Shown here: positions 44,431 through 53,954 of the stretch, one piece after another
Layout of the letters: each line of letters begins with the position of its first letter
Position numbering within the stretch: position 1 is the first letter of the stretch
Assembly: GCA_028282465.1 (NCBI GenBank)
Contig: JANQHX010000037.1
Coordinates: 1-64,000 of the forward strand
Direction: 5' to 3'
DNA: 64,000 nt
DNA from: Gynuella sp.
GTDB lineage: Bacteria > Pseudomonadota > Gammaproteobacteria > Pseudomonadales > Natronospirillaceae
Translations under genes and position numbers: made by a program
The notes under the pieces: generated by a model
What the model was told of the DNA's origin: nothing
What the model saw: only the letters and a program-made list of their open reading frames with translations
Databases searched by the model: none

Positions 44431-46280
44431 TTCCAGATCTCCCAAATACCCAAGGATTTTAAACTACGACCACCATAAACCAGGTTCACAAAAGAACGGG
44501 TAACCATAATGGCGGTAAACATAGAGGTTAGAATGCCGATAGACAGAGTAACTGCGAAACCTTTAATAGGGCCGGTTCCCACTGCATACAAAATGATGGC
44601 AACAATTAGCGTTGTAATGTTGGCATCTAGAATGGTTACAAATGCTCTTTCGTAGCCCGAATGAATAGCAGACTGCGGTGCTAAACCGTTGTTCAGTTCT
44701 TCCCGGATTCTTGAAAAGATCAAAACGTTCGCATCAACCGCCATACCAACTGTTAACACGATACCCGCAATGCCCGGAAGCGTGAGGGTTGCTTGAAGCA
44801 TGGATAACACGGCAATTAACAACCCGAGGTTGAGAGCTAGCGCCACATTTGCGAACAAACCAAATGTTCTATACAGAGCCAGCATCACGATAATGACGGC
44901 GATAAAGCCAATGGTTACCGACTCAAGACCCATTTGAATATTTTCAGCACCTAGGCTTGGGCCGATGGTACGTTCATTGATGATGTACATAGGCGCTGCC
45001 AGCGCACCGGCTCTGAGCAGCAACGCTAGGTCAGCCGCTTCACCACCTTCTAAACCAGTAATGACAAAGCTAGAAGAAAATGCACCACGAATAGTAGCTA
45101 GAGAAATAATGCTTTTTTCAGTTTCGTTGGAATATTTGGGTACACGCTTCCCGTCTTCAACGACATAGGTGGTTTTAGTTTTTTGCTCAATAAACAAAAC
45201 CCCCATTGGCACTCCAATACTGCGTTTGGTTACTTGCCCCATTCTCGCACCACCAGCACTGTTTAGATCAACCGCCACCTGAGGCATTCCAGATTCGTCA
45301 TAGGACACTCGAGCATTGGTAACGTTATCACCGGTTACAATAATATCTCGCTCCAAACGTGCAGTACCTCTTCCATCGGCGGGATTGCGGAACCGGAAGT
45401 TTTCACCACCAGCGCCAGAGGCTTGTAAACGGAATTCCAGATTAGCTGATTTACCCAAAATCTTTTTGGCTTGTGCCGTGTCTTGAACTCCAGGCAGTTC
45501 AACCACAATACGATTCCTACCTTGGCGCTGAACAATAGGCTCAGCAACACCCAGCTCATTCACTCGATTACTGAGCGTGGTAAGGTTCTGGCGAATTGCA
45601 TAATCTTCCATTTCGCCAATGCGCTCTTCAGTTAGCGTGAGTTTTAGAGTGGGCCTCTCACCACCAATATCTTCTCTTAAAAACTCACCCAGATTACGGC
45701 GTAAATAAGTCTCGGCTAACTCCAGATTCTCCTGATCTCGAAACGCTAGTTGCAACTCCAGCTCACCGGTTTTTCGTACTGAGCGATAACGAATTTTCTC
45801 ATCTCGAAATTGTCGCTGAATATCCGACACATAGTTTTCAAGCTGATCTCGGATATAGGTGTCCATATCAACTTCCAATAGGAAATGTACACCACCTCGT
45901 AAATCCAACCCTAAAGCCATAGGCCTGCCACCTAAACCAGCCAACCAAGACGGCGTCGTGTCAGCCTGATTCAATGCAACAACAAAATCATCACCCAAGG
46001 CTTCCTGAATGGCTGCTTTTGCATTTAGCTGATCATCATCTTTAGTCAGTCTTAGTAACAGGTTCTTTTCATTGAGTTCTTCACCAAAGAACTCTATATC
46101 TTGATTTGATAATGCTGCTTTAGCATCCGCTGACGTTTGCGGAGATAGGACAAAACGCCCGTCGACTGGCGTTACCTGTACTGCTGGGTCGGGTGGAAAT
46201 AGATTTGGAGATGAGTAAATGCCACCCAGGACAAGCACCAACACCACAATCAAATATTTCCAGATTGGATAACGATTCAT
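44418..46280 (-). CDS. secD: Protein translocase subunit SecD
   Basis: The 620-residue large subunit of SecDF. One N-terminal helix (IWKYLIVVLVLVLGGIYSS) is followed by a large periplasmic region with LGLDLRGGVHFLLEVDMDTY and NELGVAEPIVQRQGRNRIVV, then five C-terminal helices of the RND type with GIAGIVLTVGMAVDANVLIF carrying the conserved Asp of proton relay. Follows yajC after a 119-nt gap and is followed by secF. Standard length and motifs. Confidence 0.97.
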   Translation of the reverse strand: MNRYPIWKYLIVVLVLVLGGIYSSPNLFPPDPAVQVTPVDGRFVLSPQTSADAKAALSNQDIEFFGEELNEKNLLLRLTKDDDQLNAKAAIQEALGDDFVVALNQADTTPSWLAGLGGRPMALGLDLRGGVHFLLEVDMDTYIRDQLENYVSDIQRQFRDEKIRYRSVRKTGELELQLAFRDQENLELAETYLRRNLGEFLREDIGGERPTLKLTLTEERIGEMEDYAIRQNLTTLSNRVNELGVAEPIVQRQGRNRIVVELPGVQDTAQAKKILGKSANLEFRLQASGAGGENFRFRNPADGRGTARLERDIIVTGDNVTNARVSYDESGMPQVAVDLNSAGGARMGQVTKRSIGVPMGVLFIEQKTKTTYVVEDGKRVPKYSNETEKSIISLATIRGAFSSSFVITGLEGGEAADLALLLRAGALAAPMYIINERTIGPSLGAENIQMGLESVTIGFIAVIIVMLALYRTFGLFANVALALNLGLLIAVLSMLQATLTLPGIAGIVLTVGMAVDANVLIFSRIREELNNGLAPQSAIHSGYERAFVTILDANITTLIVAIILYAVGTGPIKGFAVTLSIGILTSMFTAIMVTRSFVNLVYGGRSLKSLGIWEIWKWKS

Positions 46281-46399
46281 TGATTCAATTTCCTAATATG
46301 AAAACGCCCGTTACCATTTTGACATTATGCCGAGATGGCTACGGGCGATACTTTGACGCCTAAGTTTATTATTTTTCTGAGTCTCTGGCCGGATGTGGA

Positions 46400-46756
46400 T
46401 CAGATACCCTTCAATGTACCCTTTGGTAAGGTGGCGTGAATTGAAGATTTTTGAAATTTCATCTCAACCCCTGAAGCGACCTCAACTACAACAAACTCAG
46501 TGTCGTCAGACACTTTAGTGATTTTTCCACAGATACCGCCGGTGGTAACCACTTCTTCGCCTTTGCCCAAAGCAGCCATCAATTGCTTATGTTCTTTTGT
46601 GCGTTTGCTCTGAGGGCGCCACACCATAAGGTAAAATATAACCACAAACACACCCAACATAATTAATGGTGTGAAAGGGCTTGGCTCTGCGGCGGGTCCA
46701 TCTGCTAACACTGCAACCGGCAACAATGTAGCCAGGGCAATTAACAACTTAGTCAT
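46400..46756 (-). CDS. yajC: Sec translocase accessory protein YajC
   Basis: A 118-residue single-span membrane protein that associates with SecDF. The N-terminal helix is at about 28-47 (PLIMLGVFVVIFYLMVWRPQ), followed by RTKEHKQLMAALGKGEEVVT and VTTGGICGKITKVSD, the family motif. The region before the helix starts like a signal sequence (LLIALATLLPVAVLADGP). It lies between tgt and secD as in most gammaproteobacteria. Confidence 0.95.
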   Translation of the reverse strand: MTKLLIALATLLPVAVLADGPAAEPSPFTPLIMLGVFVVIFYLMVWRPQSKRTKEHKQLMAALGKGEEVVTTGGICGKITKVSDDTEFVVVEVASGVEMKFQKSSIHATLPKGTLKGI

Positions 46757-46833
46757 GTGTACTACTCCAAATAGTTATAACTTGTAATTATTTCTGGCCG
46801 GTTACCAACCAGTTCACTGCTAATAGCAGCTGA

Positions 46834-47982
<1,149 letters not shown>

Positions 47983-49023
47983 CTAGGATTGATTACTTTC
48001 AATAAACATGGCATCGCCATAGCTAAAGAATCTATATTTGTTTTCCACAGCTTCTTTATAAGCCGACATTATTCTGGCTTGGCCGGCTAGAGCACTCACT
48101 AGCATGATTAAAGTGGATTCCGGCAGGTGAAAATTAGTAATTAAGGCGTCGACTATCTGAAACTCATACCCTGGATAAATAAATATGTCTGTATCACCGC
48201 GATAGGGTGTTAGCTGGTTACCCTGAGAATGTTTGGCGGCGGTTTCTAGGGAGCGCACGGAAGTGGTACCTACAGCAACGACCTTATTGCCTTTGGCTCT
48301 AGCCGATTGAATGGTGTCGACAGCAGCTTGATTTACTTCTAGCCATTCGGAATGCATGACGTGTTCGTCAACAGAGTCGACCTTAACAGGTTGAAAAGTA
48401 CCGGCTCCAACATGGAGGGTTACAAAAACCTTTTGAATGCCATAATCCTCTAACTGTTGCATCAGTTGCTCATCAAAATGCAATCCTGCTGTGGGTGCCG
48501 CTACAGCACCCTTTTCTTGCGCATAAACGGTTTGGTACCTTTCTTGATCAGCCTTTTCATCTGGGCGATCAATGTAGGGGGGCAGAGGCATATGCCCTGA
48601 TATATCCATGGCTTCAAACCAATCCTGAGCTCCAGAAATTAGCTTCAGTATGAAAAGGTTCTTCTGACGGCCCAGCACTTCAACCTGAATTCCACCCTCT
48701 AACGTAAGTTGACTTCCCTGCTTAGGGGCTCGACTGGCCCCCACATGGGCCAAGGCTTGTTTTGGTTCGAGAACTCGCTCGATCAGCACCTCAACCCGGC
48801 CACCCGTTTCTTTTTTTCCGTATAAACGTGCAGGCACAACCCGAGTATTGTTAAACACTAATACATCACCAGGTGCCAGGAATTCTATGAGATCGGTAAA
48901 CTGTTTGTGCTCTGGTTTTTTGCCCCTGGGTAAAGCAAGCAAGCGGCTAGCACTGCGCTTTTCTAGAGGAAATTTGGCGATCAGCTCTTCAGGCAGATCA
49001 AAATGGAAATCTGATACTTTCAT
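47983..49023 (-). CDS. queA: S-adenosylmethionine:tRNA ribosyltransferase-isomerase
   Basis: Transfers and rearranges the ribosyl part of SAM onto preQ1 in tRNA to give epoxyqueuosine, the step after Tgt. The 346 residues begin [20 protein letters not shown] and include [41 protein letters not shown] and [20 protein letters not shown], all family signatures. It is first in the queA-tgt-yajC-secDF order. The start is divergent from the tRNA-Leu gene. Confidence 0.97.
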   Translation of the reverse strand: MKVSDFHFDLPEELIAKFPLEKRSASRLLALPRGKKPEHKQFTDLIEFLAPGDVLVFNNTRVVPARLYGKKETGGRVEVLIERVLEPKQALAHVGASRAPKQGSQLTLEGGIQVEVLGRQKNLFILKLISGAQDWFEAMDISGHMPLPPYIDRPDEKADQERYQTVYAQEKGAVAAPTAGLHFDEQLMQQLEDYGIQKVFVTLHVGAGTFQPVKVDSVDEHVMHSEWLEVNQAAVDTIQSARAKGNKVVAVGTTSVRSLETAAKHSQGNQLTPYRGDTDIFIYPGYEFQIVDALITNFHLPESTLIMLVSALAGQARIMSAYKEAVENKYRFFSYGDAMFIESNQS

Positions 49024-49107
49024 AATAGTTTTGAATAGGCTTACGGGCGCTATTGGGTTGGGGCGAGCTATTGTACTGATTCAGAACGGGAAATCGACAG
49101 GAAGTGT

Positions 49108-49136
49108 TTGACTTTAAAGGGCTTTTTCGTAAACTA
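49108..49136 (+). promoter_or_regulatory. tRNA-Leu promoter
   Basis: TTGACT (49108-49113) and AAACTA (49131-49136) with a 17-bp spacer, then the GC-rich stretch GCCGCCC, a discriminator typical of stringently controlled stable-RNA promoters. Confidence 0.65.
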
Positions 49137-49150
49137 GCCGCCCTACTCAT

Positions 49151-49237
49151 GCCAGAGTGGCGAAATTGGTAGACGCAGGGGATTCAAAATCCCCCGGTGG
49201 CAACACTGTGCCGGTTCGAGTCCGGCCTCTGGTACCA
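49151..49237 (+). tRNA. tRNA-Leu (anticodon CAA)
   Basis: An 87-nt class II tRNA with encoded CCA. The acceptor stem GCCAGAG/CTCTGGT has a G-U first pair. The anticodon stem GGGGA/TCCCC encloses TTCAAAA, giving CAA, which reads UUG. A long variable arm (CGGTGGCAACACTG) and the T arm CCGGTTCGAGTCCGG are present. Confidence 0.97.
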
Positions 49238-49244
49238 ACCTTTA

Positions 49245-49272
49245 GAACCCCACCTATGTGTGGGTTTTTTAG
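49245..49272 (+). terminator. Terminator after tRNA-Leu
   Basis: AACCCCAC/GTGGGTT-type stem followed by TTTTTT, about ten bases past the tRNA 3' end. Confidence 0.75.
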
Positions 49273-49432
49273 TTTTAGAGGATCAGGTCTGCATCGACGA
49301 TATCAGCATAACATCGTCAACTTCTCTCTCACATCTGATGCAGATATATGCCAAATTACACATATAATGATTGGCTAACCATCGCATCCTCATTTGAGGC
49401 ATGCTTCGTCAGATTGCCGAAAGGGACGAGAA

Positions 49433-50164
49433 ATGACAGACAACAGCAAGCAACTGGTAGTCATTACAGGCGCCAACTCTGGAGTTGGCCTGCAGGTAGC
49501 TAAGACCTTTTCTGAGGCTGGCTATTCCACACTTCTGTTAGACCTGAATACCGATACCGTTGAAGCCCTAAACCTTCCTAATAGCTTAAGCCGTAAGGTC
49601 AATATTACAGACCTAGCCTCCTTCAATAGTGCGGTGACTGAAGCGGAAGAGAAATTTGGCCCTGTAGACTGCCTAATTAACAACGCCGGCATCATGTATA
49701 TGGATCAGGTGGCTGAACAAGATCCTGTACAGTGGGAGCGCATGTTTAATGTGAATGTGCTGGGGTTGATGAATGGTATTAAGGCCGTGGTCAATAAAAT
49801 GGTTGCCAGAAACCATGGCACCGTAATAAACATGGGTTCTATGGGTGGTTACAAATTAATTCCGGGTCAGACGGTTTATTGCGGAACAAAGCATGCAGTT
49901 CATGGCATTACCGAGGGTATTCGACAAGAGCTTTCCGGTAGCAATGTGCGCCTAACCCTCATCGCACCAGGGGCTATTGAAACCAACTTGTTGAATCTCA
50001 CTGAAAAGTCTCAGTACGTTGATGGTCAAAATAACTGGGCAAAAGAGATTGGTGGCATACTGGTTCCTGAAGATATCGCGCGAACCATGTTATTTGTTTA
50101 TCAGCAGCCTCAAAATGTTTGTATGAGAGAGATTCGCTTGGCGCCCACCAAGCAAGAGGCATAA
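49433..50164 (+). CDS. Short-chain dehydrogenase/reductase
   Basis: A 243-residue NAD(P)-dependent oxidoreductase of the classical SDR type. The start is ATG 49433 behind AAGGGA; an upstream in-frame codon at 49394 lacks the fit. VVITGANSGVGLQVAKTF is the nucleotide-binding TGxxxGxG motif, CLINNAGIMYMD the NNAG motif, and TVYCGTKHAVHGITEGI the catalytic YxxxK with a Ser in INMGSMGG. An Asp (LLLDLN) at the end of strand 2 favours NAD(H). The substrate cannot be told. It is a single gene. Confidence 0.92.
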   Translation: MTDNSKQLVVITGANSGVGLQVAKTFSEAGYSTLLLDLNTDTVEALNLPNSLSRKVNITDLASFNSAVTEAEEKFGPVDCLINNAGIMYMDQVAEQDPVQWERMFNVNVLGLMNGIKAVVNKMVARNHGTVINMGSMGGYKLIPGQTVYCGTKHAVHGITEGIRQELSGSNVRLTLIAPGAIETNLLNLTEKSQYVDGQNNWAKEIGGILVPEDIARTMLFVYQQPQNVCMREIRLAPTKQEA

Positions 50165-50178
50165 CCTTCTTTGCTAAT

Positions 50179-50212
50179 TGAGACCAGACAGCAATAAATC
50201 ATTCTGGTCTCA
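50179..50212. terminator. Hairpin between convergent SDR and chemoreceptor genes
   Basis: TGAGACCAGA (50179-50188)/TCTGGTCTCA (50203-50212), a perfect 10-bp stem with a 14-nt loop, placed between the ends of two convergent genes. It lacks a long T tract. Confidence 0.6.
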
Positions 50213-50234
50213 TCCTATCCTACTTACAACAACC

Positions 50235-52355
50235 CTATACTTTCAGCGTGGCGAGCTGACTGTTCAACTCTGACACAACCTCTTTCAGCTTTTCACTCAC
50301 TTGATCAATTTCTTGGGCATGGCTCGATAGCTGAACCGATGATTGACCAATACCACTGATGCTGTCCCGAACGCTGGAGCTGACTGCGCTTTGTTGATCA
50401 GCAGCAGTTGCAACCTGTGTCGCACTAGATGTTATCCCGTTAATTTTTTCGGTTATCTCATTAAGGTTGTTCAAACTTGTTTTGGTTTCTTCAACTGTGT
50501 TTGATGCTTTATTACGACTGGTTTCAATATCTGTCACCGCGCCTCGAACATCCTCTTGCAGGCCTTGAATGAGGTCATCAATTTCTTTCGTAGACTCCTG
50601 AGTTCTCACCGCTAAATTTCTGACTTCATCGGCAACGACCGCAAACCCACGCCCTTGTTCGCCAGCCCTGGCGGCTTCAATGGCTGCGTTCAGCGCTAAC
50701 AAATTGGTTTGCTCTGCGATGCCTCGAATAGTTTCCAATATGCTGTTAATACTGTCACTGCGGTTGGATACTTGAATAATCTGTTCAGAAGACTTCTCCA
50801 GCCCTTGAGCCAACTTTTCCACTTCTACCACGGCACGTTCAAATATTTTTTCGGTATCTTTCACAAAGTTGAAAACTTGATCGGCACCTTCAGACACATC
50901 TCCAGCAAGCCTTGCCACCTCACTACTGGTACCTGCCATTTCATCAACCGCGGTGGCAACCAATTCTGTCTCCGATTTTTGTTGTTCAACTGCATGACGA
51001 GTCGCACTGGCAGTTGTAACCAGATCTTCTGATTCAGAAGAAAGGTGTTCAGACTGACTGAGTATGCCTTTTAGTAGTGTCCTTAACTTGCTAGTGAAAG
51101 CATTGAAACCCTGCCCCATTAGAATCAATTCTTTATGATTTTGAATATCCAATTGATTCGTTAAATCACCGTCAGAAGAGGCCAAATAATTAAATTGCCT
51201 TGCCATCGCATTCATAGGTTTCACGAAACTTCGCATGTAGGCAGCAATCACTAATATGGATGAGACTAAAATTATTACACCCGCGATCAGCATACTCAAA
51301 AAAGTAGAGCCTACTCCATTTTTAATCTGACTCACTAGGTCCGTCATCTCAACCAGTGCGGCTGCTTTGTTCTGCCGCAATACCAACAACCAAGTAGTTT
51401 CCGAGTCAGAAATATAAACCTCGGACATCACACTGATGTTTGTGTCATCCCAGCTATTCAGATCTTGATTATTGGCAAAAGCATCATCCAACTCAGCATC
51501 AACCTCATTAAGTGGACGATTCAGACTGCTAGTATGCTTGGTGGATGCAATTATTTTTCTGGATGGACTAAGCAGCATAATTTCCACCTGCTCTCTACCT
51601 AAATCATTGGCGATTTCATCCAGCATTTCTTGTATTACAGATAGATTCAAATCAATACCTACCTGCCCCATAAATTGATCACTTGCTAATACGGGTACAG
51701 AGATAGTAGTCATTAACACTTTATTGTTATCTTCACGACCGTAAAAATAAGGCTCTAACGTACAGGTTTTAAGGGTGTCGTAACCACACAGATACCACTC
51801 CGAAGCTCGCTGACCAAATTCATCCACGTCATCAAGGTATTTCTCATCTGGGTCTTCGATTGGGTAATGAACTATTTCATCGCCTTCCCGAGCATAATAG
51901 ATTTCTAAACTACCGGACGGCGAGCTGTGGTTGCCCGCAGTTAAATAAAGGTAGTCTTGCCCGTCATAACCGTTTGCTTCGAAATGAGAATATATCGCGC
52001 TTATGTTCGGATTGACCGCTAGGAATTGCCGATTAAATTGCTTCACCATCTCCCGACGAAGAGGTACGCCTCCGTTGTGGGTGTTGGTTTCAGTAAGAAT
52101 AAGAGCAAGGGTATTTGCAACACTGAGGGCATTTAGAAGATAGGACTCAATTTCGACGGCAGATTGATTGGCGTTTTCCTGGATACGATCATTAATTGAT
52201 TGCGTCATGAATTCCGCAGTGGCTTTTTCTGTCACCGAGCTGCTTTTGAGCATATTGCTAATACCAATAAAGGTAAGAACAGATAACGCCACCACCAATA
52301 ACAAAGCTGTACTGAATATGAGTTTAATGCCAATGGGCAACTGCTTAACTTGCAT
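50235..52355 (-). CDS. Methyl-accepting chemotaxis protein with Cache sensor
   Basis: A 706-residue chemoreceptor. A helix at about 12-32 and one at about 350-375 bound a periplasmic double-Cache-like sensor ([37 protein letters not shown]), followed by a HAMP domain and a cytoplasmic signalling domain with the hairpin tip [20 protein letters not shown] and [17 protein letters not shown]. There is no CheR/CheB-binding pentapeptide at the C-terminus (ends QLATLKV). The ligand is not readable, though amino acids are common for this sensor type. It is a single gene. Confidence 0.95.
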   Translation of the reverse strand: MQVKQLPIGIKLIFSTALLLVVALSVLTFIGISNMLKSSSVTEKATAEFMTQSINDRIQENANQSAVEIESYLLNALSVANTLALILTETNTHNGGVPLRREMVKQFNRQFLAVNPNISAIYSHFEANGYDGQDYLYLTAGNHSSPSGSLEIYYAREGDEIVHYPIEDPDEKYLDDVDEFGQRASEWYLCGYDTLKTCTLEPYFYGREDNNKVLMTTISVPVLASDQFMGQVGIDLNLSVIQEMLDEIANDLGREQVEIMLLSPSRKIIASTKHTSSLNRPLNEVDAELDDAFANNQDLNSWDDTNISVMSEVYISDSETTWLLVLRQNKAAALVEMTDLVSQIKNGVGSTFLSMLIAGVIILVSSILVIAAYMRSFVKPMNAMARQFNYLASSDGDLTNQLDIQNHKELILMGQGFNAFTSKLRTLLKGILSQSEHLSSESEDLVTTASATRHAVEQQKSETELVATAVDEMAGTSSEVARLAGDVSEGADQVFNFVKDTEKIFERAVVEVEKLAQGLEKSSEQIIQVSNRSDSINSILETIRGIAEQTNLLALNAAIEAARAGEQGRGFAVVADEVRNLAVRTQESTKEIDDLIQGLQEDVRGAVTDIETSRNKASNTVEETKTSLNNLNEITEKINGITSSATQVATAADQQSAVSSSVRDSISGIGQSSVQLSSHAQEIDQVSEKLKEVVSELNSQLATLKV

Positions 52356-52423
52356 TTCTGAGCCTGATTATTTAATTCGATATCTTTTCAGAATAGACCA
52401 GAACTCAGATTTGCTTCAGATTG

Positions 52424-52873
52424 TTAACTCTGATTTTTCAGTTGATTCCAGGCGTCATCAGCTTCTTTTTTATACTGTTTCCAATCGCCTTCTAGCCAAC
52501 GTTTGCGACCTCTTTCAGAGAAAAACATATGAAGCTTACCGTCAAAAAATTCGTAAACTTTGCCGTTTGTGGGGATCAGCCCTTCATTGAGGCTCAAACC
52601 ATTTGAACAAAAGCCATTGTATTGGGGTTTGTAGAGCTCGGGGTTTGCTGCAAATTTGTCTGCCGATTCCTGGCTGGCAAATCGCCAGTCAGCACCATTC
52701 CATTTTACAAGGTAGGATTTTGAGCCTTTCTGAGGGGATGACTCATGGTAGGCAACAATGTCATGACCGCCGATCGCGGTATTATTCGCCCACCCTGTGC
52801 TGACAGGTTCAGCATTTATAGTGGCTATTGCAAGAGATAAGAGAATAGCAACAAAAGTATTTCGAAGATTCAT
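52424..52873 (-). CDS. Exported YHS-domain protein
   Basis: A 149-residue periplasmic protein. A signal peptide (FVAILLSLAIATINA) is followed by a YHS domain (AIGGHDIVAYHESSPQKGSK, VKWNGADWRFASQESADKFA, ELYKPQYNGFCSNGLSLNE). YHS domains are small and usually bind metals or sit beside metal-handling proteins; here one Cys and several His and Glu are present. The start codon forms part of a 9-bp inverted repeat with sequence upstream. It follows cnoX on the same strand after 67 nt. Function is unknown. Confidence 0.85.
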   Translation of the reverse strand: MNLRNTFVAILLSLAIATINAEPVSTGWANNTAIGGHDIVAYHESSPQKGSKSYLVKWNGADWRFASQESADKFAANPELYKPQYNGFCSNGLSLNEGLIPTNGKVYEFFDGKLHMFFSERGRKRWLEGDWKQYKKEADDAWNQLKNQS

Positions 52874-52929
52874 GGAACATTCCTAGGCCGCCTTTCTGGC
52901 TAAGACCGCTAAACCTTAGCAATGTTCCA
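52873..52929 (-). promoter_or_regulatory. Hairpin covering the YHS gene start
   Basis: On the minus strand TGGAACATT (52929-52921) pairs perfectly with AATGTTCCA (52881-52873); the final A is the first base of the YHS start codon, and the ribosome site AGGAA lies at the foot of the right arm. The hairpin could end the cnoX message or hide the start from ribosomes. Confidence 0.5.
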
Positions 52930-52940
52930 ATAATTGAGAA

Positions 52941-53813
52941 TCAATAAAGCAGGGTATAGAGTTTTCTCTGGTATTTGGCGGCTAGAGGATCCCCAGCACC
53001 CAGAGCCTGAATCATTTCCACCAGTGTTTTGCGTGCCTCGTTATTATTAAAGCCCAAATCCTTTCTTAGAATTTCAATCAGCAAATCCATGGCCTCTGCG
53101 GTTTTACCGACAGAGTTCAGCTGAACCGCAAGACTGAATTTTAGATCCAAATTATCAGGATTCGCTTTAAGTTTGGCCGTTAACTCTTTCACTTCAGGCG
53201 TATCACTAGCCTGTTCGGCTAACTCATATTTCGCTTTTAGAGATTTGAATCTTTCGTCCATTTGGTCTGCTAGAGGAATTGCTCCGAGCAATTGACCCGC
53301 CTCTTCTAATCTATTCAGATGCAACAGCACATCAACCAGAGTTAAGGCGATGTCAGATCGCGCACCTGATAGATTATTAGCTTCCATTGCCGGGGCTAAG
53401 GCTGACTGATAGTCACCCTCCTCCATTAATGCTAATGCCTGATCGTGAAGTAGATCCCAGGGTTTGGGCAAGTGCTTGTCCAAAAGAGCCCGTATTTCGG
53501 ATTCTGGCTGAGCCCCTGCGAAACCGTCTAAAGGCTGGGCATTCTTAAAAAGGGCAACCGTCGGCAAACTTCTGACACCAAATTGCGCTGAAATTTCTGG
53601 TTGTTCATCAGCATTCACCTTCGCTAATAAAAACTGGCCATCATATTCGTTGGCCAGTTTTTCAAGCACAGGAGTCAAAGCCTTACAAGGAGCACACCAA
53701 TCAGCCCAAAAATCAATCATTACCAAACGTTTCTGGCTTTCTTCCGCCAATACTTGTTGAAAGTTTTCTGGCGTCAAATCAACGATATGTTGACTACTAA
53801 GTTGTTCTGTCAT
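52941..53813 (-). CDS. cnoX: Thioredoxin-TPR co-chaperone CnoX (YbbN)
   Basis: A 290-residue chaperedoxin that holds unfolded proteins under oxidative stress and passes them to GroEL or DnaK. The N-terminal thioredoxin domain has MIDFWADWCAPCKALTPVLE with an intact CAPC pair and VRSLPTVALFKNA with cis-Pro. The C-terminal half is TPR-like helices (NPDNLDLKFSLAVQL, NEARKTLVEMIQAL). E. coli CnoX has lost one active-site cysteine (SXXC), so this form may keep redox activity. It is divergent from the M16 protease gene. Confidence 0.93.
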   Translation of the reverse strand: MTEQLSSQHIVDLTPENFQQVLAEESQKRLVMIDFWADWCAPCKALTPVLEKLANEYDGQFLLAKVNADEQPEISAQFGVRSLPTVALFKNAQPLDGFAGAQPESEIRALLDKHLPKPWDLLHDQALALMEEGDYQSALAPAMEANNLSGARSDIALTLVDVLLHLNRLEEAGQLLGAIPLADQMDERFKSLKAKYELAEQASDTPEVKELTAKLKANPDNLDLKFSLAVQLNSVGKTAEAMDLLIEILRKDLGFNNNEARKTLVEMIQALGAGDPLAAKYQRKLYTLLY

Positions 53814-53954
53814 GGTGAGTCCTGGTGGTGAATGTACTTCTAAGAGATGTTTCTAAAATGGGGTTTTGTCATCAGTTTGCAAGGGTGGTTTCCATTGTCT
53901 GCTATGGGGTTACACTAACCCTAATTACAAAAGGTTTTTCAATAAGGTCTCAAT

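Noticed and set aside
49151-49237. tRNA-Leu as an integration attachment site
   Set aside because: The flanks hold ordinary single-copy genes, no integrase and no repeated tRNA 3' end in this window.
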